Positions 39,178 to 48,205 are shown, counted from the first letter of the stretch. The stretch is 64,000 nt of DNA from [Empedobacter] haloabium (GCA_008011715.2 CP136508.1:2604001-2668000); one strand, 5' to 3'. The notes: generated from the letters alone by a model not told the origin. Numbers and translations are program-made.

Positions 39178-39325
39178 TCACGCGGCAGATGACGGGGAAG
39201 GGCACGCCGACGTCGGCCAGGAATCGCGCCCTGGCGCGCAGCGTGACGTCCGGTTCCGCGCGTAGAACGTCGTTGATCAGCTCGGCCCGCTGACTGTCGC
39301 GACGGCTTTCCATACTGTATGCCAT
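39131..39325 (-). CDS. small basic protein, convergent, at the prophage right end
   Basis: 64 residues with a strong GGAGGAATT site before the ATG. Sequence MAYSMESRRDSQRAELINDVLRAEP... is basic and helical, with a FLADVGVPFPVICRVISEPARRRR end. Its first codons share GCATACAGTAT with the SOS box upstream of the facing gene. Function unknown. Confidence 0.6.
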   Translation of the reverse strand: MAYSMESRRDSQRAELINDVLRAEPDVTLRARARFLADVGVPFPVICRVISEPARRRRQPQTQS

Positions 39326-39446
39326 AATTCCTCCTGCACCACTGTAGCTGCGCCCCCAAGTCCAGCTTTGAGCCTCCCCAAAGCTCAGCAGCGCCCCGAA
39401 AAAATCACGAACGGCGCTCGCAAGTGCTTGATTTTACTCATGCACA

Positions 39447-39466
39447 GATTCCGGCTCGAGGCACCA
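39447..39466 (+). repeat. attR: duplicated tRNA 3' end
   Basis: GATTCCGGCTCGAGGCACCA reads as the end of a tRNA: the last part of the T loop, the T-stem 3' strand CCGGC, acceptor strand TCGAGGC, discriminator A and CCA. The bases before it do not continue a tRNA, so this is a fragment. That is expected at attR after integration into a tRNA 3' end. CTCGAGGCACCA suits a tRNA-Leu, by inference. Confidence 0.75.
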
Positions 39467-39571
39467 GCACTTCCGCAATCTCCCTCCCCGCAGTAACCCT
39501 CCCGTTCGCCCGCCATTGGCCCCCCACGCCGATTGGTGTAGCATGCCGCTTGCTTTATCAAGGACCCAACA

Positions 39572-40423
39572 ATGCAAATCAAGATCAACGACGTGCTGAA
39601 AGCCTATATCGAGCCGCTGACGGAGGCCGAGCATGCCGCGCTCGAACGCAGCCTGCTGGCCGAGGGCTGCCGCGACGCGCTGGTGCTGTGGGACGACATC
39701 CTGGTCGATGGCCACAACCGCTACGCGATCTGCCAGCAGCACGGCATTCCGTTCAAGGTGATCCAGAACACCACGTTCAAGAGCATGGAAGACGTCATGC
39801 TGTGGATGATCGACAATCACCTGGGCCGGCGCAGCGTGTCGGACTTCCAGCGCGGCGTGCTGGCGCTGCGCAAGAAGGACATCCTGGCCCAGCGCGCCGA
39901 GGAAATGGCAGCGCGCGCGCAGGCCGAGGACGCGGCCATCGCGCCGCCCGAGCCGGAGGGCGAGGCGCCGGTGGCGCCGAAAGTGCGCACGTCGCGCGAG
40001 GACATCGCCCGCGCCGCGCGCCTGTCCACCAATACCATCAGCCAGATCGAGAAGATCCAGAAGACCGCGACGCCGGAACTGGTCGAGGCGGTGCGTGCCG
40101 GGACCATCTCCATCAACGCGGCGGCCACCGTCGCCTCGTTGCCGCCCGAGGACCAGGTGCAGGCCGTCGCCGGGGGCAAGAAGTTCCTGCAGCAGGCGGC
40201 CAAGGAAATCCGTGAGCAGCGCGCGGCGTCGCGCCCGCCCAAGCCGGCCAAGCCGGCGCCTTGGGAGGACGGCGGTGAAGCACCATCGCTGCCCTCGCAG
40301 CCGCTGACGGAAGTGGAGCACCTGCGCGCCGAGGTGGCCCAGCTGAAGGAAAAGAACGCGGCGCTGCGCGCCGAGAACGCCGAGCTGCGCGAGCGCATCG
40401 CCCAGCTGGTCGATGCATCCTGA
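39572..40423 (+). CDS. ParB-like protein
   Basis: 283 residues. The N-terminal ParB/sulfiredoxin-like fold is visible: LTEAEHAALERSLLAEGCRDALVLWDDILVDGHNRYAICQQHGI. A central helix-turn-helix-like region follows (TSREDIARAARLSTNTISQIEKI, TISINAAATVASLPPE). The end is a coiled coil (VEHLRAEVAQLKEKNAALRAENAELRERIAQL). It is unlike the paired chromosomal ParAB; no parA is next to it. It is the first host gene after attR, and similar plasmid-partition-like proteins are chromosomal in this bacterial group. Confidence 0.75.
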   Translation: MQIKINDVLKAYIEPLTEAEHAALERSLLAEGCRDALVLWDDILVDGHNRYAICQQHGIPFKVIQNTTFKSMEDVMLWMIDNHLGRRSVSDFQRGVLALRKKDILAQRAEEMAARAQAEDAAIAPPEPEGEAPVAPKVRTSREDIARAARLSTNTISQIEKIQKTATPELVEAVRAGTISINAAATVASLPPEDQVQAVAGGKKFLQQAAKEIREQRAASRPPKPAKPAPWEDGGEAPSLPSQPLTEVEHLRAEVAQLKEKNAALRAENAELRERIAQLVDAS

Positions 40424-40448
40424 CCCCAACCCAACGTAGGGAGCCGTC

Positions 40449-42674
40449 ATGCCGAGAATGTCCTCCACTTTGGCGCTGTGCGCCGTGCTGTCCGCCGCCG
40501 TGCCGCTGGCCGTGCAGGCGCGCCAGGCCAAGCCGGCCGCGGCGCCCGTCACGGCGGACGGCAAGCTCAGTGCCGCCGAGGTGCAGCGACTGGGTGCGCT
40601 GGCGGCGCGCGTGACGATCCTGCGCGACAAGTGGGGCATCCCGCACGTCTACGGCAAGACGGATGCGGACGCCGTGTTCGGCATGCTGTACGCCCAGGCG
40701 GAGGACGACTTCAACCGCGTCGAGCGCAACTTCATCACCGCGCTGGGTCGCGCCGCCGAAGTCGATGGCGAGAAGGCCCTGTACGACGACCTGCGCATGA
40801 AACTGTTCATTCGCCCGGACCAGCTGCAGGCGCAATACCAGGCCAGCCCGGCGTGGCTGAAGAAGCTGATGAACGCCTGGGCCGATGGCCTGAACTGGTA
40901 CCTGCACACGCACCCGGACGTGCGCCCGGCGCTGCTGACGCGCTTCGAGCCATGGATGGCACTGTCGTTTTCCGAAGGCAGCATCGGCGGCGACATCGAG
41001 GAGATCGACACCAGGGAACTGCAGCGCTTCTACGAAGGCCGGCCGCAGCTGGCCGGCGCGCCGGCCTCCTTACTGCGCGAGCCGGGCGGCTCGAACGGCT
41101 TCGCCATCGCGCCGAAGCTGACGAAGAACGGCCACGCGCTCTTGATGATCAACCCGCACACCTCGTTCTACTTCCGGCCCGAGATCCACGTGATCAGCGA
41201 GGAGGGCCTGAACGCCTACGGCGCCGTGACGTGGGGCCAGTTCTTCGTCTACCAGGGCTTCAATGATCGCCTGGGCTGGATGCACACGTCCGGCGGCGGC
41301 GACGTCATCGACGAGTTCCTGGAAACGGTCACCGAGCAGGACGGCAAATACTACTATCAGTACGGGAGCGAGAAGCGGCCCGTCCGCGCCGTCGAGATCC
41401 GGCTGCCGTACAAGACCGCGACGGGCATGGCCGAGAAAACCGTCACCGCCTATTTCACGCATCACGGCCCGGTGGTGCGGCGCGAGGGCGGCAAGTGGGT
41501 GGCGGTGGCGCTGATGAACGAGCCGTTGAAGGCGTTGCAGCAGTCCTATCTGCGCACCAAGGCGCGCAACTACAAGGCCTTCTGGCAGGCGATGGAGCTG
41601 CGCACCAACTCGTCCAACAACACGGTATATGCGGACGCCGATGGCAATATCGCCTACTTCCACGGTAACTTCATTCCCGTGCGTGATCCGCGCTTCGACT
41701 ACACCCAGCCGGTCGACGGCAGCAACCCGGCCACCGACTGGAAGGGCCTGCACGCCGTCAAGGACACCATCCGCCTGTTCAATCCGAAGAACGGCTGGAT
41801 CCAGAACACCAACAATTGGCCCTTCTCGGCCGCCGGCGAGTACAGCCCGAAGCAGCAGGACTACCCGGCCTACATGTCGATGAATCCCGAGAATGCGCGC
41901 GGCATCCATGCCGTGCGGGTGCTGAAGGACAAGCAGGACTTCACCCTGGACAGCCTGATCGCCAGCGCCTACGACAGCCAGCTGACGGCCTTCGAGCCGT
42001 TGCTGCCGCTGCTGCTGCGCGCCTACGACGACGCGCCCGCCGGCGACGTCGCCAAGTCCCGGCTGACCGAGCAGATCACCCTGCTGCGCGACTGGAACAT
42101 GCGCTATGGCTTGAAATCGGTGCCGACCTCGCTGGCGATCTACTGGCTGCAGCACCTGGTCAAGGTGCATGGCCCGGCCGCCAAGGAGCAGCGCATCGCC
42201 GTGCTGGACTACCTGGCCACCCAGGTGACGCCGCGCCAGCGCCTGGAAGCGCTGGTGCAGGCCTCGAACAAGCTCGATGCGGACTTCGGCACCTGGAAGA
42301 CGCCATGGGGCGAGATCAACCGCTTCCAACGGCTGACCGGCGACATCCGCCAGCCGTTCGACGACAGCAAGCCCAGCCTCCCGGTGCCGTATGCGTCCGG
42401 TAACTGGGGCGCGCTGGCGGCGTTCGGCATGACGTCGCCGCAGACCACGCGGCGCCTCTACGGCGAGCGCGGCAACAGCTTTGTCGCCGCTGTCGAGTTC
42501 GGCCCGCGCGTGCGTGCGAAAAGCATCCTGGCGGGCGGCCAGAGCGGCGATCCGAAGTCGCCGCATTTTACGGACCAGGCCGAGATGTATGCCCGCGGCG
42601 AATTCAAGGACGTGCTGTTCTACAAGGAAGACGTGCTGAAGAACCTGGAGCGGCAGTACCACCCGGGCCAGTAG
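40449..42674 (+). CDS. penicillin acylase family amidase (possible AHL acylase)
   Basis: 741 residues with a signal peptide (residues 1-24, ending VQA) and a GGGAG-type ribosome site. It is an N-terminal nucleophile hydrolase made as a precursor: an alpha chain, then the cleavage site Gly214-Ser215 (EPGGSNGFAI) where Ser215 becomes the nucleophile. MINPHTSFYFRPEIHVIS, VYQGFNDRLGWMHTSGGGDVIDEF and NNWPFSAAGEYSP are typical of the acylase beta chain. Substrates could be N-acyl-homoserine lactones, acyl-peptides or beta-lactams; the sequence cannot decide. Confidence 0.85.
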   Translation: MPRMSSTLALCAVLSAAVPLAVQARQAKPAAAPVTADGKLSAAEVQRLGALAARVTILRDKWGIPHVYGKTDADAVFGMLYAQAEDDFNRVERNFITALGRAAEVDGEKALYDDLRMKLFIRPDQLQAQYQASPAWLKKLMNAWADGLNWYLHTHPDVRPALLTRFEPWMALSFSEGSIGGDIEEIDTRELQRFYEGRPQLAGAPASLLREPGGSNGFAIAPKLTKNGHALLMINPHTSFYFRPEIHVISEEGLNAYGAVTWGQFFVYQGFNDRLGWMHTSGGGDVIDEFLETVTEQDGKYYYQYGSEKRPVRAVEIRLPYKTATGMAEKTVTAYFTHHGPVVRREGGKWVAVALMNEPLKALQQSYLRTKARNYKAFWQAMELRTNSSNNTVYADADGNIAYFHGNFIPVRDPRFDYTQPVDGSNPATDWKGLHAVKDTIRLFNPKNGWIQNTNNWPFSAAGEYSPKQQDYPAYMSMNPENARGIHAVRVLKDKQDFTLDSLIASAYDSQLTAFEPLLPLLLRAYDDAPAGDVAKSRLTEQITLLRDWNMRYGLKSVPTSLAIYWLQHLVKVHGPAAKEQRIAVLDYLATQVTPRQRLEALVQASNKLDADFGTWKTPWGEINRFQRLTGDIRQPFDDSKPSLPVPYASGNWGALAAFGMTSPQTTRRLYGERGNSFVAAVEFGPRVRAKSILAGGQSGDPKSPHFTDQAEMYARGEFKDVLFYKEDVLKNLERQYHPGQ

Positions 42675-42792
42675 GGCGGCTCGCGGGGCGCGCCGTTGCG
42701 CTCGCGCAAACGCCCTGGCAAAACGCTGTCCTCCCGGGCCCGGCCGGCGCACAATGGCTGCATGCGCATGCAATATGTGCGGGAGGATCGTC

Positions 42793-44211
42793 ATGGTCGG
42801 CCACAGCGACAGCAGCTCCGCCAAGCCGCCAGGTGGCGGCGCGGATGCGTCCGGGGCCGACCTGGTAAAGCTGGAAGAGTTCATCTTCGTGCGCGAGCTG
42901 TACGAGGTGTTCCTGCTGCTGGACCATATCTCCGGCCGTTGGGACAAGGTCCTGCGCAGCAACGAGCTGCAGTCGCCCTCCATCATCGAAACCATTTGCG
43001 GCATCGGCCTGGCGCCCGCCGCCGATCCGGCGCAACGGCTCAAGCAGGCGGTCGAGCTGATGAGCGCGAAGGACACGCTCAACGCGATCGCCCGCCCGGC
43101 CACCGGGCTGACGGTGGCATTCACGATCCTCGTCGTCGGCGAGGAAAACCGGCGCAAGCCGCTGGGCCAGCTGCGCCGCCTGTGCCGCAGCCTCTTCCAC
43201 GACAATACGCCACCGGCCGACCAGGCGGCGTCGCGGCGCGGCTCCGGCGGGGTGAATTGGGACAAGCCAACGCGCGTGACGCTGGCACGCTATGCCTATC
43301 CGGGGCTGATCGGCGTGGCGATCAAGTTCAACCGCCGTATCGGCTGGCTGGTGGGATTCCTGCTGTGCGCGTTGGCGTTCACCTGCGTGCTGTCCTGGCA
43401 CGTCAGCGCCGGCAACGTGATCCTGCAGCACCTGGAGGAGGTGCGGACCCGCACCGTCGAGCTGCGCAAGGAAATCAGCGCTGCCGAGCTCAAATATGCG
43501 GCGGACGAGCGCGAGCGTGCGGCCGGGCGGGGGGCGACAGCGCCCGTGGTGCGCTTCTGCAAGCTGGGCACGGACGAGGCGCGCGAATACCGCAGCACGG
43601 AAGAGTACCAGCTGTGCCAGCGCGAGGAGGCCTTGCGCGAGGAGCGCCGCGCCGTGCGGCTGAACCTGCGTGACTGGCTGGCGCCGTGGAAGACGGCCTA
43701 CAAGTTGCTGACCGCCGTCACGTCGCGGCTGGACCGCTGGCTGACGCCATCCGGCGAGGCCGCGCCGGTGGCGGCACCTCCGCCGGATGGCGTGCGCCGG
43801 CGCGGCCACGAGGAAAAGGCCCGTATCGTCACCCTGGTGGTGGGGACCTCCGTGCTGCCGTTGGCCTATGGCGTGCTGGGTGCCGGCGCGGCCGTCGTGC
43901 GGCGCCTGTGGGAGCGCATGCGCGAAAGCATGCTGTCGCCGCGCGACTCGACCATGGCGCTGCTGCAGCTGGCTCTGGGCGGCACTATCGGCGCTTGCAT
44001 TGCGCTCTTTATCAATCCCTCCGGTCCCGCGCCGGCCGAGGATCATGGCCTGCTGGGGACCTGGGCGCTGAGCGGTTCGGCGCTGTCGTTCATCGCCGGG
44101 TTCGGGGTGGAAGGCGTGTTCCGGGCGCTGGAGGCGTTCGTGCACCGGGTGTTCGGCGTGCATGAGGCGCAGCCGGGCGTGGATGACGGGCGCAAACGCA
44201 GCCCGTGGTGA
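42793..44211 (+). CDS. multi-pass membrane protein of unknown function
   Basis: 472 residues from ATG 42793, chosen for GGGAGGATCGTC; an earlier in-frame ATG has none. A soluble N-terminal region of about 180 residues is followed by a membrane helix (IGWLVGFLLCALAFTCVLSW), a charged coiled coil with two cysteines (residues 215-310), and then three or four more hydrophobic segments (VTLVVGTSVLPLAYGVLGAG, LLQLALGGTIGACIALFI, LSGSALSFIAGFGVEGVF). No known domain. Possibly a sensor or structural membrane protein. Confidence 0.7.
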   Translation: MVGHSDSSSAKPPGGGADASGADLVKLEEFIFVRELYEVFLLLDHISGRWDKVLRSNELQSPSIIETICGIGLAPAADPAQRLKQAVELMSAKDTLNAIARPATGLTVAFTILVVGEENRRKPLGQLRRLCRSLFHDNTPPADQAASRRGSGGVNWDKPTRVTLARYAYPGLIGVAIKFNRRIGWLVGFLLCALAFTCVLSWHVSAGNVILQHLEEVRTRTVELRKEISAAELKYAADERERAAGRGATAPVVRFCKLGTDEAREYRSTEEYQLCQREEALREERRAVRLNLRDWLAPWKTAYKLLTAVTSRLDRWLTPSGEAAPVAAPPPDGVRRRGHEEKARIVTLVVGTSVLPLAYGVLGAGAAVVRRLWERMRESMLSPRDSTMALLQLALGGTIGACIALFINPSGPAPAEDHGLLGTWALSGSALSFIAGFGVEGVFRALEAFVHRVFGVHEAQPGVDDGRKRSPW

Positions 44212-44287
44212 CAGGTACGCGAAAGGAACCCATGGTGACAAGCACCTGTCTCAGGACGTTACCGCCCTGGGGTAAGCGCCTGTCACC
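44207..44287. repeat. intergenic inverted-repeat element
   Basis: GGTGACAGG at 44207-44215 is matched by CCTGTCACC at 44279-44287, with an internal partial copy (GGTGACAAGCACCTGTC). This looks like a dispersed palindromic unit; the window holds one copy. Confidence 0.5.
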
Positions 44288-44312
44288 GGCGGGTTTGAAG
44301 TCAGCGGCCGAT

Positions 44313-45488
44313 CTAGATCGCCGCCAGCGCGTTCTGCAGGTCGCGCCGCAGGTCCTCGATGTGCTCGATGCCCACCGACAGGCGGATCAGGCCATCGCCG
44401 ATGCCCAGCTGCGCGCGCTGCGCCGGCGGAATCGTCGCGTGCGTCATCAGCGCCGGATGCTCGATCAGGCTTTCGACGCCGCCCAGGCTCTCGGCCAGCG
44501 CGAACACCTCGCAGCGTTCCAGGAAGCGGCGCGCGCCGGCGAGATCCGTGTCCAGGTCGATCGAGATGATGCCGCCGAAACCGTCCATCTGGCGCCGCGC
44601 CAGTTCATGCTGCGGATGCGATGCCAGGCCGGGGTAATACACCTTGCGTACCTTCGGCTCGCGCTCCAGCCACTGCGCCAGTTCCAGCGCGCTGGCGCAG
44701 TGGCGCTCCATGCGGATTGCCAGTGTCTTCACGCCGCGCAGCGCCAGGAAGCTGTCGAACGGGCCAAGGATGCCGCCCACGGAGTTCTGCAGGAAGCCCA
44801 GCTGCTCGCGCCAGGCAGCCTGGCGTTCGTCGCCCGCCACCACGGCGATGCCGCCGATGATGTCGGAGTGGCCGTTCAGGTATTTGGTGGCCGAGTGCAC
44901 GACGATGTCGAAGCCCAGCTCCAGCGGGCGCTGCACGATCGGGCTGGCGAACGTGTTGTCGGCCACCGCCAGGATGCCGCGCTCGCGGCAGATCAGCGCG
45001 ATGGTGCGCAGGTCGGCCAGCTTCAGCATCGGATTGGTCGGCGTCTCGATCCACACCATCTTCGTTTCCGGGCGCAGCGCGGCCAGCAGGTTTTCCGGAT
45101 TGGTCAGGTCGGCATAGGTGAAGGTGTGGCCGGCGCTGCGGCGCCGCACCCGTTCGAACAGGCGATAGGTGCCGCCGTACATGTCGTCGCCGGCGACGAT
45201 GTGCGAACCGGCGTCCAGCAGTTCCAGCACCGTGGAGATGGCGGCCAGGCCGGAGGCGAAGGCGTAGCCCTGCGCGCCGCCTTCCAGGTCGGCCACGCAG
45301 CGCTCGAACGCCCAGCGGGTCGGGTTGTGCGAGCGACCGTAGTCCAGGCCCTTGTGCACGCCCGGGCTGTCCTGCACGAAGGTGGAGGTGGCGTAGATCG
45401 GCGGCATGATGGCGCCGGTCGAGGGATCGGGCGCCTGGCCCGCGTGGATGACGCGGGTGGCGAGATGGGAGGTTTTATCGTCTTGCAT
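44313..45488 (-). CDS. cystathionine gamma-lyase (Cys/Met metabolism PLP enzyme)
   Basis: 391 residues, starting at an ATG that shares a base with the cbs stop (TAATG). The PLP fold is complete: YGRSHNPTRWAFE, DDMYGGTYRLFERV, ETPTNPMLKLADL and the PLP Schiff-base Lys202 in HSATKYLNGHSD. Coupled to cystathionine beta-synthase it should release cysteine from cystathionine (reverse transsulfuration). Gamma-synthase activity cannot be excluded from sequence alone. Confidence 0.88.
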   Translation of the reverse strand: MQDDKTSHLATRVIHAGQAPDPSTGAIMPPIYATSTFVQDSPGVHKGLDYGRSHNPTRWAFERCVADLEGGAQGYAFASGLAAISTVLELLDAGSHIVAGDDMYGGTYRLFERVRRRSAGHTFTYADLTNPENLLAALRPETKMVWIETPTNPMLKLADLRTIALICRERGILAVADNTFASPIVQRPLELGFDIVVHSATKYLNGHSDIIGGIAVVAGDERQAAWREQLGFLQNSVGGILGPFDSFLALRGVKTLAIRMERHCASALELAQWLEREPKVRKVYYPGLASHPQHELARRQMDGFGGIISIDLDTDLAGARRFLERCEVFALAESLGGVESLIEHPALMTHATIPPAQRAQLGIGDGLIRLSVGIEHIEDLRRDLQNALAAI

Positions 45489-46873
45489 TAGGTCAGCGTC
45501 CTGCGCAGGTGGTTGAGGAGGTCGAAACGGGTGATCAGGCCATAGAACGTGTGCTGGTCGGCGATGACGGCGGTCAGTCCGCGGTCCAGCGTGCTGCGCA
45601 GCGCCTGGACCGAGTCGCCCGGGTGCAGCGTTTCCAGGCGCGCCGTCATCGTGGCACCGACCAGGCTGGCGAAGTGGTCGGGCTGGTTTTCCACTTTCAG
45701 CAGCAGGTCCGATTCGTCGATGATGCCGACCAGGCGGCCGTTCTCGAGCACTGGCAGCTGGGCCAGGTCGGCCGAGCGCATGCGGTTGAAGGCGATCATC
45801 AGCGTATCGCTCGGCGCCACGCTGACCACTTCGCCGGCATCGTGGCGGCGGCCGATCAGGTCGCGCAGGTCGCCCGTGCGTGGGCGCTGGATCAAGCCCT
45901 GGTCGACCATCCAGCCGTCGTTGTACATCTTCGACAGGTAGCGCGTGCCGGTGTCGCAGACGAAGGTGGCGACGCGCTTCGGCGTGGTTTGCGCCCGGCA
46001 GTATTTCAGCGCGGCGGCCAGCAGCGTGCCGGTGGACGAGCCGCCCAGGATGCCCTCGGCGCGCAGCAGTTCGCGCGCGCTGTCGAAGCTTTCCTGGTCG
46101 CTGATCGTGTAGGCCTGGCGCACGCCGGAGAAGTCGGCGATCGACGGGATGAAGTCCTCGCCGATGCCTTCGACGGCCCAGGAGCCGCTGGTGGCCGGTA
46201 CGTTGCCGGTCTGGACGTATTCGGTCAGGATCGAGCCCTTCGGGTCGGCCAGCACGAATTCCAGCGCCGGGTTGGCGCGGGCGAAATAGCGCGTCAGGCC
46301 GGTCAAGGTGCCGGACGAGCCGACGCCGACGACGATCGCGTCGAGCTGGTGGCCGGACTGCTCCCACAGCTCGGGGCCGGTGGTGGTCTCGTGCGCCAGC
46401 GGATTGGCCGGGTTGTTGAACTGGTCGGCGAAGAAGGCGCCGGGCAGGTCGGCGGCGAGGCGCGCAGCCACGTCCTGGTAGTAGTCGGGATGGCCCTTGC
46501 CGACGTCGGATCGGGTGATGTGGATTTCGGCGCCGAGGGCTTTCAGGTGCAGCACTTTTTCGGTGGCCATCTTGTCGGGCACCACCAGAATGACGCGGTA
46601 GCCCTTGATGCGGCCGACCAGGGCCAGGCCCAGGCCGGTGTTGCCGGCGGTGGCTTCGACGATGACGCCGCCGGGTTTCAGGCGGCCGTCGCGTTCGGCC
46701 GCTTCGATGATGGACAGGCCGATGCGGTCCTTGATCGAGCCGCCCGGATTCTGCGATTCGAGTTTCAGGAACAGCTGGCAGGGGCCGGTATCGAGCCGGG
46801 TGACTTCGACCAGCGGGGTGTTGCCGATCAGGCCAAACAGGGCTGCGGGCGACGTAGGGGTGGTGCCTTGCAT
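45488..46873 (-). CDS. cbs: cystathionine beta-synthase with CBS domains
   Basis: 461 residues from ATG 46873 with AAGGAGACTG. The catalytic domain has LFLKLESQNPGGSIKDR with PLP Lys48, VEATAGNTGLGLA, and GVGSSGTLTGLTRYF. The C-terminal 120 residues are a pair of CBS modules (DTLMIAFNRMRSADLAQLPVLENGRLVGIIDESDLL), often regulatory. It joins serine and homocysteine into cystathionine. First gene of a two-gene operon. Confidence 0.9.
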   Translation of the reverse strand: MQGTTPTSPAALFGLIGNTPLVEVTRLDTGPCQLFLKLESQNPGGSIKDRIGLSIIEAAERDGRLKPGGVIVEATAGNTGLGLALVGRIKGYRVILVVPDKMATEKVLHLKALGAEIHITRSDVGKGHPDYYQDVAARLAADLPGAFFADQFNNPANPLAHETTTGPELWEQSGHQLDAIVVGVGSSGTLTGLTRYFARANPALEFVLADPKGSILTEYVQTGNVPATSGSWAVEGIGEDFIPSIADFSGVRQAYTISDQESFDSARELLRAEGILGGSSTGTLLAAALKYCRAQTTPKRVATFVCDTGTRYLSKMYNDGWMVDQGLIQRPRTGDLRDLIGRRHDAGEVVSVAPSDTLMIAFNRMRSADLAQLPVLENGRLVGIIDESDLLLKVENQPDHFASLVGATMTARLETLHPGDSVQALRSTLDRGLTAVIADQHTFYGLITRFDLLNHLRRTLT

Positions 46874-47066
46874 ACAGTCTCCTTGTGTGGGCGGCCGGGG
46901 CGATCGTGTCGTCCCGGCCAAGGCGCGCATTGTCGGGTGTGCAAGCCGGCGCCTGAAGGAATGTTTTTGTATTTACTTATGCCAAAAGCGATGTTGCCAT
47001 AACAGTATGCACCCGTTCGGGGCGGGGCGCCACCGCGGTCGCCTGTTCCGGCGCATCGCGCCGATT

Positions 47067-47072
47067 TATAAT
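47067..47072 (+). promoter_or_regulatory. -10 of the probable tdk promoter
   Basis: A perfect TATAAT lies 31 bases before the tdk start; the -35 is weak. Confidence 0.4.
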
Positions 47073-47102
47073 GCGCGATTCACCAGAACTACCGGGTCCG
47101 CT

Positions 47103-47651
47103 GTGGCAAAACTCTATTTCCGTTATTCCGCGATGAACGCGGGCAAATCGACCGCGATGCTGCAGGTCGCCCACAACTACGAAGAGCAGGGCCAGACCGT
47201 GCGCCTGTTCACGGCCGCCATCGACGACCGCTTCGGCGTCGGCAAGATCACGTCGCGCCTGGGCCTGCAGCGCGACGTCGAGACGTTCGACGCCAACACC
47301 AACTTCCTGGCGCTGGACAAGGTGGCCTGTGTGCTGGTGGACGAGGCCCAGTTCCTGTCCGTAACCCAGGTGCAGCAACTGCACCAGCTGGCCCAGGTGC
47401 AGGGCGTGCCGGTGATCTGCTACGGCCTGCGCACGGACTTCCGCGGCGAGCCGTTCCCCGGCTCGATCTACCTGCTGGCGCTGGCCGACGATATCGAAGA
47501 GCTGAAGAATATCTGCACCTGCGGCAAGAAGGCGACGATGAACATCCGCGTCGACGAGGAGGGCCGCCGCATCCGCCACGGCGAACAGATCAGCATCGGC
47601 GGCAATGAGCGCTACCGACAGGCCTGCGGGCGCTGTTTCTATACGACCTGA
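47103..47651 (+). CDS. tdk: thymidine kinase, type II
   Basis: 182 residues from a GTG at 47103. P-loop SAMNAGKST (residues 9-17), the lid/Walker B VDEAQFLS, and the zinc cysteines in CTCGKK and CGRCF are all present. It phosphorylates thymidine to dTMP in the salvage pathway. Confidence 0.95.
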   Translation: MAKLYFRYSAMNAGKSTAMLQVAHNYEEQGQTVRLFTAAIDDRFGVGKITSRLGLQRDVETFDANTNFLALDKVACVLVDEAQFLSVTQVQQLHQLAQVQGVPVICYGLRTDFRGEPFPGSIYLLALADDIEELKNICTCGKKATMNIRVDEEGRRIRHGEQISIGGNERYRQACGRCFYTT

Positions 47652-48205
47652 TGTTCAGTTGCGCCGCCGCCGCGCCTGCCTGGCTGTGCCGGCATGGCGA
47701 TGTGCTGCTGTACCTTGGCCCGTCGCTGGCGCTGGCCGCCGTGCTCCGCGCGCTGGCGCGGCGTCATCCGTTCTTCTTCCTGTTCACCTTGGCCGGCACG
47801 ATCTGCCATGAGCTGGCTCATTTTCTTGTCGGACTGGTCACGGGCGCGCGCCCCGGCTCGCTGACGGTCGTGCCGAAGCGCACGGCCGGCGGCTGGCAGC
47901 TGGGCGCCGTCACGCTGGCGCGGGTGCGCTGGTACAACGCGGCACCCGCCGCGCTGGCGCCCTTGCTGGTGCTGTTGCTGCCGATCTGGGTGGCCGTGCT
48001 GCGCACGGCGCCGGGTTGGCATTTTCGCTGGCTCGATGCCGGCCTGGCGCTGCTGCTGGCGCCGCAGTTCCTGGCCTGCTGGCCGTCCGCAGCGGATTGG
48101 AAGATCGCCATGCGATCAATGCCAGCGTTGCTGCTGGCGTTGCTCGCATGGCTGGGGTACAGCTATTTGAACGGCGGCGTGGTGCGCCGCTTGGTTCAGC
48201 CGTAG
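47651..48205 (+). CDS. membrane M50-like zinc metalloprotease
   Basis: 184 residues, start overlapping the tdk stop (TGATG). The HExxH motif lies in a membrane helix (TICHELAHFLVGL), as in M50/site-2-type proteases, and four to five hydrophobic segments are seen. It lacks a clear NxxPG/LDG motif, so it may be a distant or non-canonical member. The 3' end overlaps the facing gene by 10 bases. Confidence 0.7.
   Translation: MFSCAAAAPAWLCRHGDVLLYLGPSLALAAVLRALARRHPFFFLFTLAGTICHELAHFLVGLVTGARPGSLTVVPKRTAGGWQLGAVTLARVRWYNAAPAALAPLLVLLLPIWVAVLRTAPGWHFRWLDAGLALLLAPQFLACWPSAADWKIAMRSMPALLLALLAWLGYSYLNGGVVRRLVQP

Larger units (their letters stand above)
1..39466. mobile_element. lambda-like siphophage prophage (left end beyond window)
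   Basis: The content and order are those of a temperate siphophage: leftward recombination operon, repressor/Cro switch, O/P replication genes, RusA, terminators, HK97-type head genes, long-tail genes, holin/endolysin/spanins. The right limit is set at a 20-base piece of a tRNA 3' end at 39447-39466, after which host genes begin. No integrase is visible, so the left end and attL must lie beyond position 1. All structural and lysis genes have open frames, so the prophage looks intact within the window. Confidence 0.95.

Noticed and set aside
39385..39588. 67-codon minus-strand frame across attR
   Set aside because: No ribosome site; it crosses the att core and the ParB-like gene promoter area.
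41070..43265. Long antisense frames over the acylase, prc and pao genes
   Set aside because: They follow from high-GC third codon positions of the real genes and lack starts, ribosome sites and domains.
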